This document shows positions 10,504 through 19,424 of a DNA stretch of 64,000 nucleotides, in pieces. A program made the translations under genes and the position numbers. The stretch is from Dysgonomonas hofstadii. Lineage in GTDB: Bacteria; Bacteroidota; Bacteroidia; Bacteroidales; Dysgonomonadaceae. Each line of letters opens with the position of its first letter. Positions within the stretch are counted from its first letter, which is position 1. The notes beneath the pieces are model-generated. The model worked only from the letters and a program-made list of their open reading frames with translations. It was not told the DNA's origin and did not search any database. The stretch lies in assembly GCF_014196915.1 (NCBI RefSeq), contig NZ_JACIEP010000009.1:62001-126000 (forward strand), written 5' to 3'.

Positions 10504-12039
10504 ATGAAACAGATTATCAAATATATATTTGCCGGAATACTCTCTATATCGTCGTTCACAGCCTGCGATCTGGATACAAACCCGACTACATCAGTCAACT
10601 CAGGAGCTGTGTTCAATACGACCAACGATGCCGAAAAAGTAATAATCGGAGCATGGTCGTACCTGATGGAAACATTCAACTCTTATGCAAACCCCGGATA
10701 CGGAGCTATGTTGAGAGCCAACGATGCCATGAGTTCTGATGTTGTAGTGAATACACGCTATGGTTTCAGAGATCACTACACCTTTACTGCTATATATGGC
10801 AAGGGCGGAACTAATACATTGAGCTGGCTGCTGGCATACCGCATAATAAACAACGTCAACGGCGTTATTAAATACATTGACGGATCCACAGGCAGTCAGG
10901 AAGAAAAGAACAGAATCAAAGGACAGGCTTATGCCTTGCGTGGATTCATGTACCTGCATCTGGCATCAAGTTATTCTTTTGCTATTGACAAAGATCCCGA
11001 CGCCGTGTGCGCCCCGATCTATACAGAACCTTCGGATGCGAGTACAGAAGGCAAACCTGCAGCCAGTGTAAGCGAAGTATATGCTCAATCTATCAGCGAT
11101 CTCGAAGAAGCTCTAAAACTTATACCTGCAAACTATTCCCGTACATCAAAGTATAAAGTAGATACACAGGTGGTTCTTGGATTGTTGTCCCGGGCTGCAC
11201 TCTATTCCCGTGATTGGGAAAAGGCCGAAGACTATTCGGATCAACTATTGGCTCTGAATGATTATCTGATGGGAGAAAGTGAGTATAAATCGGGCTTCAA
11301 CAGCGTAGATAACAAAGAATGGATATGGGGACACCCTCAAACAGCAGATCAAAGCGATGCCAGCTACCAGTTCCATTATCTGGACGTAACCACAAACGGA
11401 AGTTATTACTTCAGTTTCAATGCCGATCCTTATTTCCGCGATTACTTCAACGATGGCGATTACAGGAAAGACCTGATCTTTTGGGCTACCGATCCGGGAA
11501 AAGACCCTGCCAGCGAAGCTTTTGTGTGGATGCGCTATGCTAAGTTCAAGTTCAGGGAAGATTTCACCGGAGATATTGTACTGATGCGAACATCCGAGAT
11601 TTACCTGATCAACGCAGAGGCAAAAGCCAGACTGAATGATGCCGGAGCAATAACCATACTCAATGATCTGAAATCGGCCAGAGGTGCCACAACCGTATCG
11701 GGATTGACCGGACAGGACTTGTTAGATGCGATCTGGCTGGAACGCCGCAAGGAACTTTTCGGAGAAGGTTTTGGACTGATAGATATCATCCGCAACCAAC
11801 AAAATGTGGTAAGGGAAAATTATCCTCAAACGCCCAAGATAGACTATACTTACAAAGACGGAAATGGGGCAGAACAAACTGTCGCTATAACTCCACAGGG
11901 ACACCGTATCTTTAACTTCCCTGATAAGAGTGAGTTTGTCGTAAACAGCAAGTATTATTTATACCGTATACCAGACTCTGAGGAACTGGCCAATACCAAT
12001 ATATACAGTGTACATCCTAAGTTGAGTATATACAATTAA
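10504..12039 (+). CDS. SusD/RagB-family surface lipoprotein
   Basis: SusD proteins cap the SusC barrel and bind the ligand at the cell surface. The 511-residue product has a lipoprotein signal peptide with its lipobox cysteine at residue 21 (SSFTAC). It has the RagB/SusD helical core, with the family-typical YALRGFMYLHLASSYSF segment near residue 140. A C-terminal region contains EIYLINAEAKARL and the LDAIWLERRKELFGEGF stretch. The start is 21 bp after the susC stop, so the two form one transcription unit. They end opposite a minus-strand DUF2867 gene with only 59 bp between, and no clear terminator hairpin was found there. Confidence 0.94.
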   Translation: MKQIIKYIFAGILSISSFTACDLDTNPTTSVNSGAVFNTTNDAEKVIIGAWSYLMETFNSYANPGYGAMLRANDAMSSDVVVNTRYGFRDHYTFTAIYGKGGTNTLSWLLAYRIINNVNGVIKYIDGSTGSQEEKNRIKGQAYALRGFMYLHLASSYSFAIDKDPDAVCAPIYTEPSDASTEGKPAASVSEVYAQSISDLEEALKLIPANYSRTSKYKVDTQVVLGLLSRAALYSRDWEKAEDYSDQLLALNDYLMGESEYKSGFNSVDNKEWIWGHPQTADQSDASYQFHYLDVTTNGSYYFSFNADPYFRDYFNDGDYRKDLIFWATDPGKDPASEAFVWMRYAKFKFREDFTGDIVLMRTSEIYLINAEAKARLNDAGAITILNDLKSARGATTVSGLTGQDLLDAIWLERRKELFGEGFGLIDIIRNQQNVVRENYPQTPKIDYTYKDGNGAEQTVAITPQGHRIFNFPDKSEFVVNSKYYLYRIPDSEELANTNIYSVHPKLSIYN

Positions 12040-12098
12040 TGCATGTAGTTACTATTTGTCTGGAGGTTCTGAAAACCGATAATGGAAAAAGATAGAGT

Positions 12099-12605
12099 TC
12101 ATTTACCTGTCAGCCTTTCCATCGTGCTTTTCAGCAACCTCCTTACAACAATATGATGGAACGGGTATATGGTGTAAAAATACATATACCCTATCTTTTT
12201 ATGAAAACTTACTAAAGTCGTGGCATATACGTTTCTACGGCCTTCTATATAGACAGAGATATAAGCCGTAAGATGTTTATCCGTCAACTTAAGGATTGTT
12301 TCATCATGCGACTTTCCGGGTACGGATACCATTCCGGCTTCACCTCCTGTCCTTATACATCTTTCCAAATCGGCAAATTTAGATTCTTCTTCTGTTTTCA
12401 GGCCTAAAGGTTTAACCAACAGGTTTCGTAGTTTGAATAAATTGTCTACCCATTTAGGCATTGCAGTCCAAAAAGAAACCATAATATCATCGGGGGTTAT
12501 ATCTTTCAAATCATCCACCTGACAAACATATACATCCGAATAATCAACCGGCAGATAACCTTCTGTCAAAGACCCTGACGGTATATTCCCTTTACAAACT
12601 TTCAT
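12099..12605 (-). CDS. DUF2867 domain protein
   Basis: The 168-residue protein resembles the DUF2867 family, whose biochemical role is unknown. The visible features are FWTAMPKWVDNLFKLRN in the first half and a C-terminal stretch of aromatic and basic residues (TIYPFHHIVVRRLLKSTMER), which is typical of that family. No signal peptide or transmembrane helix is obvious. It is the last gene of a three-gene minus-strand group (SPFH-GYF protein, zinc-ribbon protein, DUF2867) with gaps of only 3-4 bp, so it is almost certainly translated from the same message. The family assignment rests on pattern recognition. Confidence 0.7.
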   Translation of the reverse strand: MKVCKGNIPSGSLTEGYLPVDYSDVYVCQVDDLKDITPDDIMVSFWTAMPKWVDNLFKLRNLLVKPLGLKTEEESKFADLERCIRTGGEAGMVSVPGKSHDETILKLTDKHLTAYISVYIEGRRNVYATTLVSFHKKIGYMYFYTIYPFHHIVVRRLLKSTMERLTGK

Positions 12606-12609
12606 ACTT

Positions 12610-13701
12610 TCAACTTTGAGTATTTATAAACCATATAAAAGCTGCCAATGCTATCAGTCCGGCAATTACAGCAAAAGTTATTTTCACCGCACTATATGGA
12701 CGGTCGCCCGTAGTACGGCCTGTACGTCCATTTACAAAAAAGTGGTATAGCTTATTCTTATAGGTATAGGACGACATATACACAGGCAATAATATCAGTT
12801 TGAATTTTATATCACTTATCCTTGTCCGTTTCGAATCGATCTGTTGCCTGTCCCCGCCGATATCCCTTCTGATAGCGTAATCTATTTCCGATTCCATCAT
12901 CTGCTTGGCATATTCGTAGCCATCTGTCATATTCATCACATACTTTTCTGTGATGAAGCCGCTGAGGAAACGGTTATCGGCTTCCACCATATTCATCGTG
13001 TCCCAGTTATGGATCTTATTCATTATTGCCATGGGGATCATCCGTGAAGCTGTCACGAGTATATCATCGAAAAACAGGGATATGTGGCCACTACGATACG
13101 ACCAGCGCGTGCGTGTGACAGTACGCCTGTTTTTACCGGAACCAACGGTAGTGGTATAAGTGTCGCCCCTTTGCCCGGTATAATCTGTTTCGGTCTGGGC
13201 ATCATATGTCCAGCATGGAATATATACACCTTGTTTTTTAGCAGAAAGCAAGGCCATTTTTTTCAATTTATTAGGTGCAAACCATAAAGATTTGATCCAT
13301 GAGTTCATATGAAGCTGCATCTCGTTATCAGCAAGCTTGAACGGCAACAGATAAGACGGCTGAATAAGCCGCTCTTCGTGCACATTCGATTCTACAAAAG
13401 GGGTATTGCAATAAGGACATGCCGCCGATTTCAGATTCTCTTCAAAATTAGATTCCGCACCGCATTTACTACACGAAATAACTTTAGTCGTGGAAGAAAC
13501 CAGCTTCTCTACATTTTGAGCATATTGCTCAAAATCAAGCTCTTCAACTTCATCCACAACTTTGGCATCAATAGGTGTATCAACCCCACAGTAATCGCAA
13601 TGAAGAAAGTTTGTTCCCGGCTTATATTTCAGAGGAGCACCACAATTCGAGCACTGGTATGAATCACTCCCCAGAGGTATATTTTCTGTTAGTCCGGACA
13701 T
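12610..13701 (-). CDS. double zinc-ribbon membrane protein (YdjG-like)
   Basis: The 363-residue protein has two N-terminal zinc ribbons with cysteines at 17, 20, 35 and 38 and at 77, 80, 95 and 98. A middle domain contains WTYDAQTETDYTGQRG, and one C-terminal transmembrane helix (about 340-358) is followed by a very short tail. Such proteins are often mislabelled as helicase or primosomal fragments because of the ribbons. The gene starts 3 bp after the stop of the SPFH-GYF gene. In Bacillus subtilis a comparable zinc-ribbon membrane protein (YdjG) and SPFH protein (YdjI) work with PspA at a stressed membrane. A similar role here is inferred from this pairing; no PspA gene is in the window. 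Confidence 0.75.
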   Translation of the reverse strand: MSGLTENIPLGSDSYQCSNCGAPLKYKPGTNFLHCDYCGVDTPIDAKVVDEVEELDFEQYAQNVEKLVSSTTKVISCSKCGAESNFEENLKSAACPYCNTPFVESNVHEERLIQPSYLLPFKLADNEMQLHMNSWIKSLWFAPNKLKKMALLSAKKQGVYIPCWTYDAQTETDYTGQRGDTYTTTVGSGKNRRTVTRTRWSYRSGHISLFFDDILVTASRMIPMAIMNKIHNWDTMNMVEADNRFLSGFITEKYVMNMTDGYEYAKQMMESEIDYAIRRDIGGDRQQIDSKRTRISDIKFKLILLPVYMSSYTYKNKLYHFFVNGRTGRTTGDRPYSAVKITFAVIAGLIALAAFIWFINTQS

Positions 13702-13704
13702 TTA

Positions 13705-14820
13705 TCAATCTTGTTTTGGAATCGGAGGAGGTGTCATTGTCCACAAATCCTGCAAATCGGTTTGGCCTCCGGCCAATACCCAATCAGACATTCCTTGTTT
13801 CCACACCAATGTTTCCCTTGTAAGCACACTTCTGGCAGCAAGATCTTTCATACTGTTCTTATCAAATGGCCCGGCCTGTTTTCCGTCTATTACAACATAA
13901 TATGCTACCGTACCCGGTATTGGAGGAGGTGTCTGTGCATTCTGATTGGTTTGATTATTCTGCGCCTGTCCGGCCATAGCCTGAGTCATCTGATTGGCCA
14001 TTGCCATACCTGCCCCCAGACCGATACCCATTCCGGCTGTTCCCGATGGGTTTTCCGCAGCGGCCTCCAGCGATTTGGCTGCTTTCAGTTTCATCAGCTT
14101 ATCCAGATCGATCTTATCCAGGCGGCTAAGTTCGAATATCTCTTTCTTAACTTCTTCCGGCATCGATACGTTCTCGATCAGGAATTTGGTAACGTCCATA
14201 CCATAAGCCGCAAAATCATCTTTCATATAACCAAAAATGGCTGCTGAAAGCTCGTTGAGGTTGGCCGCATACGATTCTATTGGCAAGTTAGTTTCTCCGA
14301 CAGAATCGCTGAAACGGGTTACTATGATACTTTTCAGCTGCTCCTGGATATGTTCGGTCGTGAAAGTCTGGTTAGTACCTACGATTTCACGGATAAACAC
14401 CGGAGCGTCAGTTATTTTGAATGAGTAAATACCGAATGCTCTGATCTCTACCATGCCGAAACGGCTATCATTGAGTATCAGGGCATTTTTAGTTCCCCAT
14501 TTCTGATCGATAAAATTCTTCGTACTTACAAAGTAGACCTCTGCCTTGAACGGGCTGTTAAAACCATATTTCCATCCTTGTAATGTACTAAGGATAGGAA
14601 GGTTCTGTGTATTCAGGTTATATGTTCCCGGAGAGAAAGTATCGGCTATCTGGCCTTCATTCACAAAAACAGCCATCTGGCCTTCACGCACGATCAGTTT
14701 GGCATTGTTCTTTATCTCATTATTGTGGCGTTCGAACCGGTATACTATCGTATCCTGCGTATTATCAAGAAATTCGATAATATCTATCAGTTCGCCTTTC
14801 AGTTTATTCCAAAAGCTCAT
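13705..14820 (-). CDS. SPFH-domain protein with C-terminal GYF_2 domain (YdjI-like)
   Basis: The 371-residue protein has an SPFH/band-7-like domain (about 40-250), including VREGQMAVFVNEGQIAD near the N-terminus and a coiled helical segment with LDKIDLDKLMKLKAAKS. A Gly/Ala/Met/Gln-rich linker with a PPPIPG turn follows. The C-terminal GYF_2-like domain (about 305-360) has YYVVIDGKQAGPF and VWKQGMSDW. It belongs to the virion-core/YdjI branch of SPFH proteins rather than flotillins, as there is no N-terminal membrane anchor. It is the first gene of the three-gene minus-strand operon and probably scaffolds the zinc-ribbon membrane protein encoded next. A GYF_2 domain suggests binding to proline-rich peptides; its own tail ends PPPIPKQD, a possible self-ligand. 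Confidence 0.8.
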   Translation of the reverse strand: MSFWNKLKGELIDIIEFLDNTQDTIVYRFERHNNEIKNNAKLIVREGQMAVFVNEGQIADTFSPGTYNLNTQNLPILSTLQGWKYGFNSPFKAEVYFVSTKNFIDQKWGTKNALILNDSRFGMVEIRAFGIYSFKITDAPVFIREIVGTNQTFTTEHIQEQLKSIIVTRFSDSVGETNLPIESYAANLNELSAAIFGYMKDDFAAYGMDVTKFLIENVSMPEEVKKEIFELSRLDKIDLDKLMKLKAAKSLEAAAENPSGTAGMGIGLGAGMAMANQMTQAMAGQAQNNQTNQNAQTPPPIPGTVAYYVVIDGKQAGPFDKNSMKDLAARSVLTRETLVWKQGMSDWVLAGGQTDLQDLWTMTPPPIPKQD

Positions 14821-15819
14821 AACTCTATTATATTTTATTTGTTAGTAATAATCTTTCAAATATAAGTCATTTTCAGTTATCGGTTAACAAAAAACATGCA
14901 AATCTTATCGGTTTTAGGCAACTAACCACCGGCTTATAGTCATAAGTTTTTTCCATTTCACGCCGAAGAAGAATAATTAATAACGCGGATCAGTAGTTAA
15001 ATTTAATTGTTCTATTATTTTTTACTACGCGCAATCAAAGATTGCTTGTGTTCCTTTTGCCCAAAGCCGCAAAAGGAACCAAAAACGCTTTGGTGGCTCA
15101 TCCTCCGTGCGACCCGTTACAGGCTCACGGGCTAAATGGAAAGATTGTCCTGCGGACGCTTCCCATTTCACGCCCCTTTCGCCTGACGGGTGCCCCGCAC
15201 TTCGGACTAATGCCACCGGGCGGACGCCTGACAAGGGTGTGGTAACCTTTGTCGCCGCATTGCGACTCCGGCATACGTTCCGCAGGCGGGGCACCCAATC
15301 CGGCAGTGAAGGCGTAGAACAAAAAGCTGTTCGAGCTTACACGTAAGATTCGTATTTAGCCCTGCTGATGAGCGAGTTCTTTTTGTTCAGCCGCAACGCC
15401 GGTTTTGGGTCGCCGGAGGAATGAAGCCTTGATTTTTTGTAACTTTTGTATCAAGACAAAAGTTGAGAAAACAAGCCGACAGGCGCGTTAGTAAAATAGA
15501 ACAATTAAATTTAACTACTGATTCGCATTAACAACCGGATTCTTATATTTTCAAATATCTTAGTATTATAGAATTCTCCAATTAACACAATTTCAGATTT
15601 TTGTTTGAAAAAACCAATCCGGATAAAGAGTTTTTTCTTATTTTTAATTGCTTTTGCAGAGATCAGTTCAAGGCTGGATCATATCAAAATTTTCAGTGAT
15701 TTTTTATCAGGATTTCAGATAACATCTTGTAATCCGATTCAGAAAAACATAAACAGAAAAGACACTAAAATATAAGACTTCTATAAAAATAAAAATAGAA
15801 TATTAAAAGACAGTATATT
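14821..15819. other. intergenic region around repeat copy A
   Basis: About 1 kb lies between the SPFH gene (minus) and glycerate kinase (plus). Apart from the repeat at 14985-15526, the flanks (14821-14984 and 15527-15819) are A+T-rich. I saw no ORF, tRNA or convincing promoter with both boxes. Confidence 0.5.
14985..15526. repeat. structured TIR-bearing repeat, copy A (MITE-like)
   Basis: This 542-bp element is bounded by inverted termini reading GCGRATCAGTAGTTAAATTT inward from both ends, extending about 30 bp with one mismatch. It is flanked by ATTAATAAC on the left and ATTAACAAC on the right, a probable 9-bp target duplication with one mismatch. The interior is much richer in G+C than the surroundings. 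It contains perfect hairpins at 15050-15079 (GTTCCTTTTGC arms), 15441-15464 (AACTTTTGT arms) and a long-range pair at 15317-15326 with 15379-15388. It is inverted relative to copies B and C. ORFs run on both strands, but none looks like a conventional gene. No transposase is encoded, so it would be a non-autonomous element. Confidence 0.8.
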
Positions 15820-16968
15820 ATGAAAAAACCGGTATTTGTATTAGCACCCGATTCGTTTAAAGGTTCGTTAACCGCCGGACAGGTTTGCCTGGCAATGGAA
15901 CGAGGAATAAAAAAAGTGATGCCCGACGCAGAATGTATTAAAGTTCCCATGGCCGATGGAGGAGAAGGCACCGTACAATCACTTGTCGACGCAACCGGGG
16001 GTAAGATATATGAGCTGGAAGTTACCGGGCCTTTAGGCACACCAGTGATGGCTAAATATGGAATAATGGGAGACGGAAAAACCGCTGCTATCGAAATGGC
16101 TTCGGCCAGCGGTATTCATTTTGTAAATAAGGATACACGAAACCCACTTATCACTACGACTTACGGAACAGGTGAATTAGTAAAGGCATGTCTGGATAAG
16201 GGTATCAAGAAAATCATACTGGGAATCGGAGGTAGTGCGACAAATGACGGAGGAGCAGGTTTCGCACAAGCTTTGGGTGTAAGGTTTTTAGATAATCAGG
16301 GAAAAGAGTTACCTTCGGGAGGCGCAGCATTAAAGAATTTATCCGTAATAGATATTTCAGCTATTGACTCCCGCCTTCGGGACGTGGATATCGAAGTAGC
16401 CTGTGATGTAACCAATCCTCTTTGCGGAGAGACGGGTGCGTCTTATGTGTTCAGCCCACAAAAAGGTGCGACACCCGATATGGTCATTGAACTTGACAAT
16501 GCTTTGGAGCATTATGCCGAAATGATAAAGATGCAACTATTAAAAGACGTAAAAAATGTTCCCGGGGCTGGAGCTGCCGGAGGCTTAGGCGCCGGATTGC
16601 TGACTTTTGCCAATGCCCGTCTTGAAAAAGGAGTAGAGATTATTATCAGCTATACAAACCTGCGGGAAATAGTAAAGAAAGCCAATATTGTATTCACTGG
16701 TGAAGGAGGTATCGATTTCCAGACCCAATACGGAAAAACGCCTTATGGCGTGGCAAAAGTAGCCAAAGAAGAGGGTAAAAGTGTAATAGCCATAGCCGGA
16801 TATATAGGAAAAGGAGTTGAACAACTATACTCTTTCGGGTTTGACGCTATCTTAGGTATTATGCCGGGAGTGATGACAATGGAAGAGGCCATTGAGTCTG
16901 CGTCTGATAATGTGGAGAGGACAATTGAGAATATAGTAAGAATATTGAAACTGAACAATGCAGATTGA
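15820..16968 (+). CDS. glycerate kinase (type I, GlxK/GarK family)
   Basis: The 382-residue enzyme phosphorylates D-glycerate with ATP (to 2-phosphoglycerate in this family), feeding lower glycolysis from glycerate, glyoxylate or sugar-acid breakdown. Family motifs are LAPDSFKGSLTA at the N-terminus, PMADGGEGT near residue 45, GIGGSATNDGGAGFAQALG near 134-152, PGAGAAGGLGAG near 247 and TGEGGID near 296. Its length is standard. It stands alone on the plus strand, convergent with the GH89 gene. A hairpin at 17001-17040 lies between them. The ATG at 15820 directly precedes the conserved N-terminus, so the start is secure. Confidence 0.94.
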   Translation: MKKPVFVLAPDSFKGSLTAGQVCLAMERGIKKVMPDAECIKVPMADGGEGTVQSLVDATGGKIYELEVTGPLGTPVMAKYGIMGDGKTAAIEMASASGIHFVNKDTRNPLITTTYGTGELVKACLDKGIKKIILGIGGSATNDGGAGFAQALGVRFLDNQGKELPSGGAALKNLSVIDISAIDSRLRDVDIEVACDVTNPLCGETGASYVFSPQKGATPDMVIELDNALEHYAEMIKMQLLKDVKNVPGAGAAGGLGAGLLTFANARLEKGVEIIISYTNLREIVKKANIVFTGEGGIDFQTQYGKTPYGVAKVAKEEGKSVIAIAGYIGKGVEQLYSFGFDAILGIMPGVMTMEEAIESASDNVERTIENIVRILKLNNAD

Positions 16969-17000
16969 GTGTAAATATACACTTGCCTGATCGCCCTATA

Positions 17001-17040
17001 ATATATACAGTGAAAAGAAGTCTCTTTCCACTGTATATAT
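17001..17040. terminator. hairpin between convergent glycerate kinase and GH89 genes
   Basis: ATATATACAGTGAAAAG and CTTTCCACTGTATATAT form a 17-bp stem with one mismatch around a 6-nt loop. It sits 33 bp after the glycerate kinase stop and 48 bp after the GH89 stop. There is no strong T-tract, but a shared bidirectional terminator is the simplest reading. Confidence 0.6.
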
Positions 17041-17087
17041 CAAAATAAAAATTCTGCTAAAATCAACAATGCTTAACAAACTAAACT

Positions 17088-19295
17088 CTATTCGTTTTCG
17101 GTTTTATTTATTCTGTCGGCATACTTATTCATTAGCTCACAGACAACATCTACTGCCGGGATGGAATGATCGTAGACAGGCATAGGCTTTGTCGATTTAG
17201 CCCATTGTCTTTCATATATATCCAGTTCTTTCACAAAAGCTTTTTCATCAAATTTACGCCCGGCTTTTACATTGCTGATTACCTTATCTGTAAACATCTT
17301 CCAACGTGGCGCATAATAGGTAGACGTCAATCCCGCCCATGACCGGCGGGCATAATCGACCAAACGGTCGGTATCGCCCCATACAGAAAGAAGTGTACGG
17401 GCATTTCCTTCATAGAAATTCTTCGAAATATCATCTTTACCCATCGCACGGGCATCACCGATCCATTTCTCCAGAGAGAATGAAGGATGGTATGACAACA
17501 TCATATCCATGTCGTAAAGCAATGCCTGTAATTCTGTTGCCTTCTGCTCCATTAACGGAACTTCCTTTTTAAGATATGCCTGAGTAAACTCTTTCCTTAT
17601 TTCTACTGAATAATTGTCAAGCACTTGCCTTCCCACATTAATCACGTCGAATATGTAAGATTCCCGGTCAATAGATTTATCTCTCAGCAAGTTTTGCCAG
17701 ACCAGTAACAACGCTTTGTTATCGTAACCTATTTTCACATGCGAATTATCGAATCCCTCACCAGCAAATGTGGGGCGTATAGCTGCTGTTCCATACCGTG
17801 TATGTACTCCCTGGATATATATTTTATTGTACATATCGCGCCATGCCTTGCGCACAGGTTCACTTTGTTTTCCTATGCGCCTGTCAGCCAGCTTCTGAAT
17901 CCACAATTCATCCGAAACATTGTAGTTCCATGCTTTCTCCAAAACATATTCATACATGAACGGATTGATATCCAAGCCTTCGAGAGTACATCCTAGGCCG
18001 GCAAAGTTATCTCCACCAGATTTATAAACATTCCTGATCTTTTCGCCTGTTTCTTTCAGATTGCCGATCAGTGTGGTATTTTCTCCGAAATTGCCGAGAT
18101 AGCACCAGATAAACGGCCTGCCGTGATAACTGTCCGTACGCTTCCAGACTTCAGTATTATCGCAATAATAATCGAGCAGCAACATTTTGTCAGATGGTGG
18201 AGCGGTTATATATGATTCTATACGGTCGTCTGTCCATTTCTTCTGGGCGAAGTAGAACAGCCAGGTCATTTGCAGCCAGACTGCATCCTTATCCACCGCT
18301 TCTATCGACTTATACATATTTCCGGAATATGAAGCCAATGAATCGAGTCTCCAACTGGGCGGATCGATTTCATTGAACGGATCGATGCCATAAATATGAT
18401 CTGTGCCGAACAAACGGGTCTGCTCTTGAAGATAATCCTTCTGGATAGTAGCAAACAACGGATCAAGAGGATCGAGGAAGTGACATCTGTACTGATCTCC
18501 AAAACGAGCCCAATATTTTACCTGGGTCATCTTCAGGTCGGGGTAAATACGTTTGAGAGCAGGGGGTATGTGACCTGCAAAAGCCGGCAGTACGGGCTTC
18601 ATATTGAATTGCCGTTCCCGGGCTACAATTTTCTTTTGTAGTTCTTCCTGATCATCCATCCATTCCTCGGGCAAAGGGCCTTGCCATGAATCGATATTAG
18701 CCATACGGTGCCACGGCAAATAAGCCGGACCGGTAAAATAATTCCTTATCTCGTCATCGGTCAGTCCCAATCTGAACCATACCCTATGCCATACTGATTC
18801 CTGCCCGGTTGTAGCTAACGGCATATTTACTCCATTAAGCGCCATCCAGTCGATGAAACGTTCCCACTGTTCCCACTTCCACCACGGCATAGAGTATCCG
18901 AAAGTACAATAATTGAGAAAAAAGCGGTTGGCCGTTCTGGCTTCTATCCGCACTTTTGCCGGAACAGGCGGTAGCTTATCCGGCATACGGATGGAATCGT
19001 ATGAATGCCACGAGACTGTTGTAAGACAATAGTATTTAAGATAGTGATTCAATCCTACGGCCATTGAATTCTCATTATTTCCCCGGATCACAATATTTCT
19101 GTTGGAAGACTCAACTTCGAATACATCGATAGTATCTTCCTGTAAAACTTCGAACAGAAATTTGTCAGCATGAGCCGGGATCAGACGGATCACCATAGAG
19201 CGCATCACTTCATTATCCTTATTGTCCGTACAGGAAACATGGAACAACATCAGAGACAATAGAAAGATAACAATAGATATATTCAAATACTTCAT
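17088..19295 (-). CDS. alpha-N-acetylglucosaminidase, GH89 (NAGLU-like) lipoprotein
   Basis: GH89 enzymes remove terminal alpha-linked GlcNAc, for example from heparan sulfate ends or alpha-1,4-GlcNAc-capped mucin O-glycans. The 735-residue protein has a lipoprotein signal peptide (LFHVSC, Cys22), an N-terminal alpha/beta domain to about residue 115 and a GH89 catalytic barrel. Characteristic stretches are WWKWEQWERFIDWMALNG, GQESVWHRVW, PAFAGHIPPALK and GIDPFNEIDPP, the last holding an acidic residue in the expected active-site region. A helical C-terminal domain follows. It is the last gene of the minus-strand PUL and is separated from the preceding lipoprotein gene by a hairpin. The enzyme is probably anchored in the outer membrane or periplasm. 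Confidence 0.93.
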   Translation of the reverse strand: MKYLNISIVIFLLSLMLFHVSCTDNKDNEVMRSMVIRLIPAHADKFLFEVLQEDTIDVFEVESSNRNIVIRGNNENSMAVGLNHYLKYYCLTTVSWHSYDSIRMPDKLPPVPAKVRIEARTANRFFLNYCTFGYSMPWWKWEQWERFIDWMALNGVNMPLATTGQESVWHRVWFRLGLTDDEIRNYFTGPAYLPWHRMANIDSWQGPLPEEWMDDQEELQKKIVARERQFNMKPVLPAFAGHIPPALKRIYPDLKMTQVKYWARFGDQYRCHFLDPLDPLFATIQKDYLQEQTRLFGTDHIYGIDPFNEIDPPSWRLDSLASYSGNMYKSIEAVDKDAVWLQMTWLFYFAQKKWTDDRIESYITAPPSDKMLLLDYYCDNTEVWKRTDSYHGRPFIWCYLGNFGENTTLIGNLKETGEKIRNVYKSGGDNFAGLGCTLEGLDINPFMYEYVLEKAWNYNVSDELWIQKLADRRIGKQSEPVRKAWRDMYNKIYIQGVHTRYGTAAIRPTFAGEGFDNSHVKIGYDNKALLLVWQNLLRDKSIDRESYIFDVINVGRQVLDNYSVEIRKEFTQAYLKKEVPLMEQKATELQALLYDMDMMLSYHPSFSLEKWIGDARAMGKDDISKNFYEGNARTLLSVWGDTDRLVDYARRSWAGLTSTYYAPRWKMFTDKVISNVKAGRKFDEKAFVKELDIYERQWAKSTKPMPVYDHSIPAVDVVCELMNKYADRINKTENE

Positions 19296-19388
19296 ATAAG
19301 ATATATTTAATCAGGCAACAGCAAACTTATCGACAATGGTATTGCCGTTACCAATTCAGTTCTCTTAAAAAATCTGATTAGAAAAGAA

Positions 19389-19411
19389 GTGCAGAACGTT
19401 AAGTTCTGCAC
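19389..19411 (-). terminator. terminator/attenuator before GH89
   Basis: GTGCAGAAC and GTTCTGCAC are perfect 9-bp arms around a 5-nt loop. On the minus strand the stem is followed by a T-rich run (TTCTTTTCT). It lies just after the stop of the 503-residue lipoprotein gene and about 95 bp before the GH89 start. It probably lowers read-through from the SusC/SusD message into GH89. Confidence 0.65.
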
Positions 19412-19424
19412 ATCCTTTTATGAT

